Shown here piece by piece: positions 1 to 6,380 of a stretch of 6,380 nucleotides of DNA; the stretch's first letter is position 1; each line of letters starts with the position of its first letter. Source of the stretch: Actinomycetota bacterium (GTDB taxonomy: Bacteria; Actinomycetota; Actinomycetes; S36-B12). The position numbers were made by a program, and so were the translations under genes. Location: assembly GCA_026392575.1 (NCBI GenBank), contig JAPLBU010000397.1:1-6380 (forward strand), in the 5' to 3' direction. Under the pieces are notes generated by a model. It searched no databases and was not told the origin of the DNA. It saw only the letters and a program-made list of their open reading frames with translations.

Positions 1-185
1 AGCACGAGCAGCGGCCGGAACCGCTTTCCACCGGCCTCGACGAGGTAGCGCGACGCAACGGCGATGAACGGATCGTCGCTGGCAACCGCTTCGCGTAGTC
101 CGTCCTCGACGCGCGCCAGCCCGGACGCGAGGCTGGTCTCCAGCTCGGCGTCGGGCAGCGGGAGTCCCAGCAGCGCGTCGGTCAT
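1..185 (-). CDS. Polyprenyl diphosphate synthase, N-terminal part (runs off left edge)
   Basis: I translated this frame by hand: ATG at 185-183, then 61 complete codons reading leftward with no stop. It begins MTDALLGLPLPD and ends in GGKRFRPLLVL. The GGKR(F/L)RP motif (about residues 49-55) is the N-terminal signature of trans-isoprenyl diphosphate synthases, where Lys and Arg bind the diphosphate of isopentenyl diphosphate. The two catalytic Asp-rich motifs would lie beyond the window edge, so activity cannot be checked here. The family condenses isopentenyl diphosphate onto an allylic primer; in this context the likely product is the menaquinone side chain (hepta- to nonaprenyl), but chain length cannot be read from this fragment. 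The ATG is the only possible start, because the nuoN stop lies in the same frame five codons upstream and no other start codon falls between them. No good Shine-Dalgarno sequence is visible at normal spacing, so initiation may depend on ribosomes that have just finished nuoN, 12 bp upstream. Recognition of the family is confident; the gene name is left blank because the chain length is unknown. Confidence 0.88.
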   Translation of the reverse strand, partial: MTDALLGLPLPDAELETSLASGLARVEDGLREAVASDDPFIAVASRYLVEAGGKRFRPLLV

Positions 186-197
186 CTCGGCAACGTA

Positions 198-1769
198 CTA
201 CCTGATGAACACGCCCGCCTGATTCACCAGTTCGATCACCGGCTGGGGGAAGATCCCGAGCACGATGGTCACCGTCGCAGCAGCAGCGAGGGCGATAGTG
301 GTGAAGGCGGACGGCACCACGACTGACGCGGTGTCCGGGGTCGGGTCGGAGAAGTACATGATGACGATCACGCGGACGTAGAAGAACGCCGCGATGACGC
401 TGGCAACGACACCGATGATGACCAGCCACGTGGCACCGCTGGCGATGGCCGCCGTGAAGACGCCGAACTTGCCGACGAAGCCGCTCGTCAGTGGGATGCC
501 CGCGAGGGCGAGCATGAACAGCGAGAAGATCGCCGCTACGAGTGGAGACTTCTTGCTCAGGCCGGCCCACTTCGACAGGTGCGTGGCCTCTCCCGATGCG
601 TCGCGCACCATCGAGATGACGGCGAATGCACCGATGGTCGTGAACGCATAGGCGATCAGGTAGAACAGCGCGCTCGCCAGACCGGCTGGCGAGACGGCCA
701 GCACGCCGATGAGGATGAAGCCCGCCTGCGCGATGGACGAGTAGGCCAGCATCCGCTTGATGTCGGTCTGGGTGATCGCGATGATCGATCCGACGAGCAT
801 CGTCAGGGCTGCGATGATCCACAGGATCGGCTCCCAGTCCCAGCGCATCCCGCCAAGGCCGACGTACAGAACGCGCAGCAGCGCACCGAAGGCAGCGATC
901 TTGACGGTGGCCGCCATGAAGCCGGTGATCGGGGTCGGCGCACCCTGGTAGACGTCAGGAGTCCACTGATGGAACGGGACGGCGGCGACCTTGAACAGCA
1001 GGCCGACCAGCAGCATCGCCATGCCGACCGCCACGAGGGTAGCCTCGCTGGGCTTGGCCGTGAGGGTGTCGGCGATCGCGACGAGTGAGACCGAGCCGCT
1101 GAACCCGTAGAGCATGGCCACGCCGTAGAGGAAAAAGGCCGACGAGAACGCTCCGAGCACGAAGTACTTCAGGGCTGCTTCCTGCGACAGCAGTCGGCGA
1201 CGTCGCGCCATGCCAGCCAGCAGGTAGAGCGGCAGCGACATGACCTCAAGGGCGACGAACATCATCAGCAGGTCGTTGGCAGCCGGGAAGGCGAGCATGC
1301 CGGTGAGGGCCAGCAGGAAGAAGGGCCAGATCTCCGTCTGCAGGTAGCCCCGCTTGGTGAACTCCTGCTCGTCCTCGGATCCGGGAAGCGCCGAGGCCCG
1401 CGGTGCGAACGCATCGCCCAACGGGTCGATGGAACGCTCAGCCATGAGGAAGGCGGCAAGCAGGGCGATGATCAGCAGAGTGCCCTGCATGATGAGAGTG
1501 GGCCCGTCGATCGCGAGCGCACCCTCCCCAGTGATGAGGCGGGTACCGCGCAGGTCGATGACGACGGCCAGGGCAGCCAGGACCGAGCCGATGACGAGGA
1601 CCAACTGCACGGGTCGACGGGCACGGCGAGGAACGAACGCCTCGACGAGCACCGACACGACAGCCGCACCGAAGATGATCAGGATCGGCGCGATCGCGTA
1701 GTAGTTGATGCCGGGTGCGGTGAACAGCGTCTCCGTCTCAGAGACGACCGCGGTTGCCAGGGCGCTCAC
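198..1769 (-). CDS. nuoN: NADH-quinone oxidoreductase subunit N (complex I, antiporter-like)
   Basis: A 523-residue integral membrane protein, one of the three Mrp-antiporter-like proton-pumping subunits of complex I and the one nearest NuoK. The family has about 14 transmembrane helices, and the hydrophobic pattern here agrees. Key residues are present: the TM5 glutamate E175 in ALEVMSLPLY, K201 in the QEAALKYF segment, K260 in LLFKVAAVPFHQW, K290 in the following helix (AATVKIAAFG) and the TM12 lysine K434 in GFVGKF. The QGAPTPITGF motif (about 275-284) identifies the N type as opposed to L or M. Residues about 109-146 form a charged loop containing PGSEDEQEF that is longer than in E. coli NuoN and is, as I recall, usual in actinobacteria. 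The start is GTG (1769-1767), overlapping the nuoM stop in GTGA and preceded by a strong GGAAGGA ribosome binding site eight bases upstream. The stop is TAG at 200-198. No frameshift or missing motif is visible. Confidence 0.97.
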   Translation of the reverse strand: MSALATAVVSETETLFTAPGINYYAIAPILIIFGAAVVSVLVEAFVPRRARRPVQLVLVIGSVLAALAVVIDLRGTRLITGEGALAIDGPTLIMQGTLLIIALLAAFLMAERSIDPLGDAFAPRASALPGSEDEQEFTKRGYLQTEIWPFFLLALTGMLAFPAANDLLMMFVALEVMSLPLYLLAGMARRRRLLSQEAALKYFVLGAFSSAFFLYGVAMLYGFSGSVSLVAIADTLTAKPSEATLVAVGMAMLLVGLLFKVAAVPFHQWTPDVYQGAPTPITGFMAATVKIAAFGALLRVLYVGLGGMRWDWEPILWIIAALTMLVGSIIAITQTDIKRMLAYSSIAQAGFILIGVLAVSPAGLASALFYLIAYAFTTIGAFAVISMVRDASGEATHLSKWAGLSKKSPLVAAIFSLFMLALAGIPLTSGFVGKFGVFTAAIASGATWLVIIGVVASVIAAFFYVRVIVIMYFSDPTPDTASVVVPSAFTTIALAAAATVTIVLGIFPQPVIELVNQAGVFIR

Positions 1770-3334
1770 TGCTCAGTTCCTTCCGCAGGCAGGCCGGGTT
1801 GCTCGAGTGCGGCACCCGTCACCGTCGGTGCGGGATCCGTCGCGCCGATGCTCGTCATGACTCGATCCACCGCCGGGTTGATGACGTTGAGCAGCGGAGC
1901 CGGGAACAGGCCGAGCACGATCGTCAGGACAGCGATCGGCACCAACGCGGTGATCTCGCGGCCCCGCAGGTCGGGCATTCCCTCGAGCTCCGGCTTGAGC
2001 GGTCCGGTCATGGTGCGCTGGTACAGCCGCAGCACGTAGGCCGCCGTGATGACGATGCCGAGGGTGGCCAGTGCACCGACCCACATGTAGCGCTCGAAGG
2101 CACCCAGCAGCACGAGGAACTCGCCGATGAACGACACCATGCCGGGCAGGGCGAGAGACGACAGGGCAGCGATCATGAAGAAGCCGGCCAGGACCGGAGC
2201 GGTCTTGTTGACGCCTGCGTAATCGGAGATCTGGCTCGACCCGTGGTAGCGCGACATCAGGAAGCCGGCTGTGAGGAACAGCGCAGCAGTCGAGAGACCG
2301 TGCGCGACCATGTAGACGACCGAGCCGCTCTGGCCCACCGACGTGAAGACGAAGATGCCCAGCGTGATGAAGCCGAAGTGCGACATCGATGAGTAGGCGA
2401 ACAGCCGCTTCATGTCGTTCTGGCTGAGGGCGACGAATGCTCCGTAGAAGATCCCGATCAGCGCCATGCCGATCACGACTGGTGCATAGAAGTTCGATGC
2501 TGCCGGGAAGATCGGCAGGCAGTAGCGGATCATCCCGAAGGTGCCGACCTTGTCGAGCACGCCCAGCAGCAGCACCGAGGTTCCGGCCTTCGACTCGGCA
2601 GCCGCATCGGGCAGCCAGGTGTGGAAGGGCCACAGGGGGGCCTTCACCGCGAAGGCGAAGAAGAAGCCCAGGAAGAGCATCTTCTGAACACCCTCGTCGA
2701 TGTTGAGCCCGGCGAGGGTCAGGAAGTCGAAGGTGCCGGTGCCGGTCATCTGCGCGGAGACGACGTAGAGCCCGATGAGCGACGCCAGCATGAACAGGCC
2801 GCCCACGAGGCTGTAGAGCAGGAACTTGACCGCCGCGTAGGAGCGCTGCGCGCCGCCGTATCGCCCGATCATGAAGTACACCGGGACCAGCATGACCTCG
2901 AAGAAGACGTAGAACAGGAAGACATCCGTCGCGGCGAATACGCCGATCATCAGGGTCTCGAGGACCAGGATGAGCGCGAAGTAGCCCTTGACGGATCCAC
3001 GGCTGTCGTCGACGTCGTTCCAGCCGGCGAGCACGACGATCGGCACGAGCGTCGCTGCCAGCGCGACCAGCACGAGTCCGATGCCGTCGACACCCACGGA
3101 GTAGGAGATACCGAAGGCGGGAATCCACGGGTGCGACTCGACGAACTGGAACGGCTCAACGGAGTCACCCACGAACTGCAGGGCCATCAGCACCGTGAGC
3201 ACCAGTGTCGCGACGGACACGACGAGGGCGATCTGCTTGGCCAGCAGTGTGCGGGCCTTCGGGAGCAGAGCCACCACGATGCTGCCGACGAGCGGCACCA
3301 CCATCAAGGTGGTCAGCCAGGGAAAGGTAGTCAC
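1766..3334 (-). CDS. nuoM: NADH-quinone oxidoreductase subunit M (complex I, antiporter-like)
   Basis: A 522-residue polytopic membrane protein, the central antiporter-like pump of the membrane arm, placed between NuoN and NuoL. Visible functional residues are E146 in FFEVMLVPVYF (TM5), K231 in VKAPLWPFHTWLPDA (TM7), K262 in GVLDKVGTFG (TM8), H345 in MVAHGLSTAALF, and E405 in SFIGEF (TM12). The TM12 glutamate in place of lysine is diagnostic of NuoM against L and N. The segment after LPDAAAE reads SKAGTS where relatives I recall have a proline (see findings). A hydrophilic Ala/Pro/Glu-rich tail of about 25 residues (498-522) follows the last helix. The start is GTG (3334-3332), overlapping the nuoL stop as GTGA, with GGTGAGG upstream (GAGG five bases from the start). 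The stop TGA overlaps the nuoN start. Length fits the family (E. coli about 509). The identification is secure. Confidence 0.97.
   Translation of the reverse strand: MTTFPWLTTLMVVPLVGSIVVALLPKARTLLAKQIALVVSVATLVLTVLMALQFVGDSVEPFQFVESHPWIPAFGISYSVGVDGIGLVLVALAATLVPIVVLAGWNDVDDSRGSVKGYFALILVLETLMIGVFAATDVFLFYVFFEVMLVPVYFMIGRYGGAQRSYAAVKFLLYSLVGGLFMLASLIGLYVVSAQMTGTGTFDFLTLAGLNIDEGVQKMLFLGFFFAFAVKAPLWPFHTWLPDAAAESKAGTSVLLLGVLDKVGTFGMIRYCLPIFPAASNFYAPVVIGMALIGIFYGAFVALSQNDMKRLFAYSSMSHFGFITLGIFVFTSVGQSGSVVYMVAHGLSTAALFLTAGFLMSRYHGSSQISDYAGVNKTAPVLAGFFMIAALSSLALPGMVSFIGEFLVLLGAFERYMWVGALATLGIVITAAYVLRLYQRTMTGPLKPELEGMPDLRGREITALVPIAVLTIVLGLFPAPLLNVINPAVDRVMTSIGATDPAPTVTGAALEQPGLPAEGTEQ
1778..1784 (-). 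promoter_or_regulatory. Ribosome binding site of nuoN (fixes GTG start)
   Basis: On the minus strand this reads GGAAGGA, with 8 bases between it and the GTG at 1769-1767. It lies inside the last codons of nuoM. It supports the GTG as the true start and allows independent initiation as well as coupling through the GTGA overlap. Confidence 0.75.
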
Positions 3335-5226
3335 GACGCCCTCACCAGAACCAGGGCGAGGACGACCAAGACGGCGCCACCCACCATCGACAACGCATAG
3401 GAGCGGATGAAGCCGGTCTGGTAGTGGCGAAGGCGGCCGGACAGTCCGCCGATGAAGGCCGCGCTGCCGTTGACGAAACCGTCGACGCCCTTGTTGTCGA
3501 ACCAGACCAGCCAGCGGGATGCGTAGAACGTGGGCTGCACCACCAGGACGTCATTGACGGCATCGCCGTACAGGTCCTTGCGCGCCGCACGTGTGAGCCA
3601 TGACCCGCGCGGTGCCTCGATCGGCACCTCGCGGCGAGCGTAGGTCATCCAGCCGATGACCGCGCCGATGATCACCAGCACGAGGGTCGTCAGCTCGAAC
3701 ACCCAGGCTGGCAGGGCGAGTTCCATCGTCTCGATTCCCGTGACCGGCTCGAGCCAGGACTCGATGTTGCCCCAGTAGACGAGCGACAGACCTCCGAAGG
3801 TCGCGCCGATAGCGAGGATGATCAGCGGGATCGTCATGACCTTCGGCGACTCGTGCGGGTGGACATCGTCCTCCCAGCGGGCCTTGCCGAAGAAGGTCAT
3901 CGCGACCATGCGGGTCATGTAGAAGCCGGTCAGTCCGGCCGCGAGCATCGCGAGCACGCCGATGATCGGGCTGCGCTCGAAGGACGCGTGGATGATGTCG
4001 TCCTTCGAGAAGAAGCCGTCGAACGGCGGGATGCCGATGATCGCGAGGTAGCAGATGATGAAGGTGGTGGACGTGATCAGCATGAGCGGCCGCAGCGCTC
4101 CGTAGCGGCGCATGTTGACGTTGTCGTTCATCCCGTGCATGACGGAACCGGCACCGAGGAACAGGCCGGCCTTGAACACGCCGTGCATCAGCAGGTGGAA
4201 GATCGCGAAGACGTAGCCGATCGGGCCTAGTCCGGCAGCCATGATCATGTAGCCGATCTGGCTCATCGTCGAGCCGGCCAGGGACTTCTTGATGTCGTCC
4301 TTCGCCGAGCCGATGATCGCGCCCATCCAGATCGTGATCATGCCCACCACGATCACTGCGATGGCTGCCCATTCGGCCGCCGTGAAGATGACGTTGCTGC
4401 GCACGATCAGGTACACGCCGGCCGTGACCATGGTCGCGGCGTGGATGAGGGCCGACACGGGAGTCGGGCCCTCCATCGCGTCGAGCAGCCACGCCTGGAG
4501 GGGGAACTGCGCCGACTTGCCACAAGCTGCCAGCAGCAGGAGCAGGCCGATGGCCGTCAATGTGCCTTCGCTCGCCTGGCCGGCGACCCCGAAGACGTCC
4601 TGGAAGCCAACCGAGCCGAAGGTGACGAACATCAGCATGATCGCGAGGCTCAGCCCGACGTCGCCGACACGGTTGATGATGAAGGCCTTCTTACCGGCGG
4701 CGGCAGCACTCGGCTTGATCTGCCAGAAGCTGATCAGCAGGTAACTGGCGAGACCGACGCCCTCCCAGCCCACGTAGAGCAGCAGGTAGTTGTTGGCCAG
4801 GACGAGGAGCAGCATCGCTGCGACGAAGAGATTGAGGTAGCCGAAGAACTTGCGCTTGTCCGGATCGTGGGCCATGTAACCCAGCGAGTAGATGTGGATC
4901 AGGGTGCCGACGACAGTGATGAGCAGGACGAAGACGATCGACAGCTGGTCGAGCTGGAAGGCCATGTCGGCCGAGAAGTCGCCGACGAAGACCCACGTGA
5001 AGAGCGTCTGACCGATCGTGCGCTGCTCGGGATCGTTCTGCATCATCCCGAGGAGCATCAGGATGCCGATGACGGCCGAGGCACCGACCGTCAGGATTCC
5101 GAGGTACGGCCCCCATGCGTTCGTGCGACGGCCACCGAACAGCAGGATGACCGCACCTGCCAACGGCAGGGCGATGAGCAGCCAGATGAGGGAGAACACT
5201 CCCTCGGCGGGCATGAGCTCTGTCAC
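3331..5226 (-). CDS. nuoL: NADH-quinone oxidoreductase subunit L (complex I, distal antiporter-like pump)
   Basis: A 631-residue protein, the largest membrane subunit and the tip of the proton-pumping arm. The family has about 16 helices, including a long amphipathic lateral helix that runs back along NuoM and NuoN. Conserved features seen are the TM5 glutamate E155 in GWEGVGLASYLLI, K237 in ACGKSAQFPLQAWLLDAM (TM7), PTPVSALIHAATMV with H262 (TM8), H348 and K352 in LLMHGVFKAGLF, and K408-D409 in FFSKDD (TM12). After about residue 530 comes a polar stretch (to about 600) that fits the lateral helix, then a final hydrophobic anchor at about 609-629. The start is GTG (5226-5224), with TAGGA placed so that AGGA is seven bases away; an in-frame ATG four codons later lacks a comparable binding site. 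This is the only gene of the nuoJ-N set here that does not overlap its upstream neighbour, lying 46 bp after nuoK. The stop TGA overlaps the nuoM start. No lesion is seen. Confidence 0.97.
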   Translation of the reverse strand: MTELMPAEGVFSLIWLLIALPLAGAVILLFGGRRTNAWGPYLGILTVGASAVIGILMLLGMMQNDPEQRTIGQTLFTWVFVGDFSADMAFQLDQLSIVFVLLITVVGTLIHIYSLGYMAHDPDKRKFFGYLNLFVAAMLLLVLANNYLLLYVGWEGVGLASYLLISFWQIKPSAAAAGKKAFIINRVGDVGLSLAIMLMFVTFGSVGFQDVFGVAGQASEGTLTAIGLLLLLAACGKSAQFPLQAWLLDAMEGPTPVSALIHAATMVTAGVYLIVRSNVIFTAAEWAAIAVIVVGMITIWMGAIIGSAKDDIKKSLAGSTMSQIGYMIMAAGLGPIGYVFAIFHLLMHGVFKAGLFLGAGSVMHGMNDNVNMRRYGALRPLMLITSTTFIICYLAIIGIPPFDGFFSKDDIIHASFERSPIIGVLAMLAAGLTGFYMTRMVAMTFFGKARWEDDVHPHESPKVMTIPLIILAIGATFGGLSLVYWGNIESWLEPVTGIETMELALPAWVFELTTLVLVIIGAVIGWMTYARREVPIEAPRGSWLTRAARKDLYGDAVNDVLVVQPTFYASRWLVWFDNKGVDGFVNGSAAFIGGLSGRLRHYQTGFIRSYALSMVGGAVLVVLALVLVRAS

Positions 5227-5272
5227 GATTCGGTCCTATCCTTCGTCGGTTCTTGAGAGTCCGTGGTGGCGT
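5227..5272 (-). other. nuoK-nuoL intergenic gap (46 bp)
   Basis: This is the only untranslated gap inside the nuo run. On the minus strand its 3' half holds AAGGA and TAGGA, which serve as the nuoL ribosome binding region. I see no inverted repeat strong enough for a terminator and no convincing -35/-10 pair, so nuoL is presumably still on the same transcript. Confidence 0.6.
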
Positions 5273-5572
5273 TCAGAACTTGAGCAGGTTGGGTTCATCG
5301 ATCGACGCGGACCGTCGGGTCCGGAAGATCGTCACGATGATGGCCAGGCCAACGACTACCTCGGCGGCGGCGACCACCATCACGAAGAAGGCCACGACCT
5401 GTCCGTCGAGGTTGCCGTTCATGCGGGCAAACGCCACGAATGCGAGGTTCGCCGCATTGAGCATCAGCTCGACCGACATGAAAACGACGATCGCGTTGCG
5501 TCGCACGAGCACGCCGACTGCGCCGATGCTGAAGAGCACCGCCGACAGGACGACGTAGTTGGACGGGTTCAT
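5273..5572 (-). CDS. nuoK: NADH-quinone oxidoreductase subunit K (complex I)
   Basis: A 99-residue, three-helix membrane subunit, homologous to mitochondrial ND4L and MrpC, lying between NuoJ and NuoN in the membrane arm. The two buried glutamates of the proton path are present: E35 in FMSVELMLNAANL and E71 in VVAAAEVVVGL, equivalent to E36 and E72 of E. coli. The basic pair R24-R25 at the cytoplasmic end of TM1 is also kept. I chose the ATG at 5572-5570 rather than the in-frame GTG at 5584. The ATG gives a protein starting MNPSNYVVLS of normal family length, overlaps the nuoJ stop as ATGA, and has GGAAGAG just upstream. The GTG would add only four residues and has GGAG directly abutting it. 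The protein ends in RRSASIDEPNLLKF, a soluble tail typical of the family. Stop TGA at 5275-5273. Confidence 0.96.
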   Translation of the reverse strand: MNPSNYVVLSAVLFSIGAVGVLVRRNAIVVFMSVELMLNAANLAFVAFARMNGNLDGQVVAFFVMVVAAAEVVVGLAIIVTIFRTRRSASIDEPNLLKF

Positions 5573-6354
5573 TCGCTCTTCCACTCCGTGATCTCGTGCA
5601 CCTGCGCGATGTCGACCCGGTCGAGGGGTCGCTCGTCACCCCGCGCCTGGACGGCACGGGGAACGCTCAGGTCGCTGGTCCCGCCATCGGGCAGCAGGGC
5701 CGGGGTGTCGACGGCATTGTGACGCGCGTAGACGCCCGGGTTCGGCAGGTTGCCCGGGTGGCCACCGTCCTTGAATCGAGCGATGGAAAGCTCGCGCTGG
5801 TTCGGGTTGTCCTGCCAGCGGTCGCGGTGGGCTAGGACCATCGCGCCCATCGCCGCGGTGATGAGGAGCGCCGACGTCAGCTCGAAGGCCAGCAGGTAGC
5901 GCGTGAAGATCAGGTTGGCGATGCCCTGCACGTTCCCGCCGTCCAGCTCGTTGGCCGCCTCGAGTCCGACACTGCCCGACTCGACCAGGCCGTTGCCGAC
6001 ACCCCAGATGAGCAGGATCGCCAGGCCGAGGCCCAGCAGGATGGCGGCGAACCGCTGACCCTTGATCGTCTCGATCAGGGAATCGGATGCATCGACGCCG
6101 ACGACCATGATCACGAAGAGGAACAGCATCATGACGGCGCCCGTGTAAACGATGATCTGCACCATCCCGAGGAACGGCGCGGAGTTGGCGATGTAGAGGA
6201 TCGCCAGGTTGATCATCGTCAGGGCGATCCACAGCGCACTGTGCACGGCCTTGCGCGATAGCACCATGCCGAGTGCACCGACCACAGCGAAGATGGCGCA
6301 CACCCAGAAGACAACGAGCTCTCCGGTGTTGACGTCGGTCGCGGCTTCGGTCAT
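5569..6354 (-). CDS. nuoJ: NADH-quinone oxidoreductase subunit J (complex I)
   Basis: A 261-residue membrane subunit homologous to mitochondrial ND6, located beside NuoA, NuoH and NuoK near the quinone cavity. Five hydrophobic segments are visible at about 13-32, 38-56, 62-86, 102-122 and 153-175. The third holds QIIVYTGAVMMLFLFVIM, the strongly conserved helix that forms the pi-bulge (Y70, G72) linked to coupling. The fifth contains the typical FELTSALL motif. A hydrophilic tail of about 86 residues follows (176-261), with the segment GVYARHNAVDTPALLPDG; E. coli NuoJ (about 184 residues) has no such tail, and I recall similar tails in actinobacterial NuoJ. The start ATG (6354-6352) overlaps the preceding stop as ATGA and has a near-perfect GAGGAGG ribosome binding site seven bases upstream. 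The stop TGA overlaps nuoK. Confidence 0.96.
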   Translation of the reverse strand: MTEAATDVNTGELVVFWVCAIFAVVGALGMVLSRKAVHSALWIALTMINLAILYIANSAPFLGMVQIIVYTGAVMMLFLFVIMVVGVDASDSLIETIKGQRFAAILLGLGLAILLIWGVGNGLVESGSVGLEAANELDGGNVQGIANLIFTRYLLAFELTSALLITAAMGAMVLAHRDRWQDNPNQRELSIARFKDGGHPGNLPNPGVYARHNAVDTPALLPDGGTSDLSVPRAVQARGDERPLDRVDIAQVHEITEWKSE

Positions 6355-6380
6355 GAGGCCACCTCCTCGGCAGCAGCCTG
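6351..6380 (-). CDS. nuoI: C-terminal end of upstream gene, probably NuoI (partial)
   Basis: Reading leftward from the right edge, one frame gives QAAAEEVAS followed by TGA (6353-6351), and that stop overlaps the nuoJ ATG as ATGA. In the canonical nuoA-N order the gene before nuoJ is nuoI, the subunit with two [4Fe-4S] clusters that hands electrons toward quinone. The Ala/Glu-rich end fits a soluble C-terminal tail but carries no diagnostic motif. The name therefore rests on gene order and on the overlap pattern shared with the other junctions. Confidence 0.6.
   Translation of the reverse strand, partial: QAAAEEVAS
6362..6368 (-). promoter_or_regulatory. Ribosome binding site of nuoJ
   Basis: On the minus strand this reads GAGGAGG, with seven bases between it and the nuoJ ATG. 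It is the strongest Shine-Dalgarno sequence in the window, and it is embedded in the last codons of the upstream gene, where it encodes Glu-Glu. Confidence 0.8.

Noticed and set aside
1754..2392. Open frame of about 212 codons on the plus strand across the nuoM/nuoN junction
   Set aside because: It is antisense to two confirmed genes and has shadow composition (Arg, His, Asp, Glu, Gln).
1773..3128. Open frame of about 451 codons on the minus strand in another frame of nuoM
   Set aside because: It is an alternate-frame shadow, very rich in Arg, Ala, Gly and His; the nuoM frame carries all the family motifs.
2621..3400. Open frame of about 259 codons on the plus strand, antisense to nuoM and rich in Glu, Asp, His, Arg and Gln
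   Set aside because: Its composition is the mirror of hydrophobic membrane-protein codons in GC-rich DNA. It has no recognisable motif, and it lies opposite a certain gene.
3551..4525. Open frame of about 324 codons on the minus strand in another frame of nuoL
   Set aside because: It is an alternate-frame shadow made of Arg/Asp/His-rich sequence, without any motif.
4441..5256. Open frame of about 271 codons on the plus strand, antisense to nuoL
   Set aside because: It shows the same low-complexity charged composition caused by reading GC-rich membrane-protein codons backward, and no domain is recognisable.
5227..5272. Possible internal promoter or terminator in the nuoK-nuoL gap
   Set aside because: I found no convincing -35/-10 pair and no GC-rich hairpin followed by T residues; the gap is explained by the nuoL ribosome binding site.
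1..6380. Mobile element, CRISPR array, RNA gene or defence system
   Set aside because: No direct or inverted repeat ends, spaced repeats, tRNA-like folds or foreign-looking base composition were seen, and practically every base is in a nuo gene or the synthase gene.

Overview
The window is a stretch of a bacterial NADH:quinone oxidoreductase (complex I, nuo) operon. Every gene lies on the minus strand, so transcription runs from the right end to the left. In transcription order it holds the last codons of a gene that is almost certainly nuoI, then complete nuoJ, nuoK, nuoL, nuoM and nuoN, then the first 61 codons of a polyprenyl diphosphate synthase gene that runs off the left edge. Coding density is close to 100%. 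The only non-coding gaps are 46 bp between nuoK and nuoL and 12 bp between nuoN and the synthase gene.

The organism looks like an actinomycete. The DNA is GC-rich (roughly 60-65% by eye), GTG starts are frequent (nuoL, nuoM, nuoN), and NuoJ has a long soluble C-terminal tail of the kind I associate with actinobacterial homologues. NuoN carries a charged 'PGSEDE' loop, NuoM has the 'LPDAAAE...GVLDKVGTFG' form of its core motif, and a polyprenyl synthase follows nuoN. I would guess Nocardioidaceae or a nearby family, but this rank is a weak inference from memory of protein sequences.

The genes work together as the proton-pumping membrane arm of complex I. NuoJ and NuoK sit next to the quinone site, beside NuoA and NuoH, which are encoded outside this window. 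They carry the conformational or electrostatic signal outward. NuoN, NuoM and NuoL are the three antiporter-like pumping subunits, with NuoL at the tip and its lateral helix clamping the arm. All the charged residues thought to be needed for pumping can be seen (a TM5 Glu, a TM7 Lys and a TM12 Lys or Glu in each antiporter-like subunit, plus the two NuoK glutamates), so the complex should be functional. The synthase probably makes the isoprenoid side chain of menaquinone, the electron acceptor of the complex.

Four of the six gene junctions are 4-base stop/start overlaps (ATGA or GTGA), pointing to tight translational coupling. I see no mobile element, RNA gene, CRISPR array, terminator or convincing promoter. 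I found no undescribed system; this is a well-conserved housekeeping locus, and the findings below are modest points of detail.
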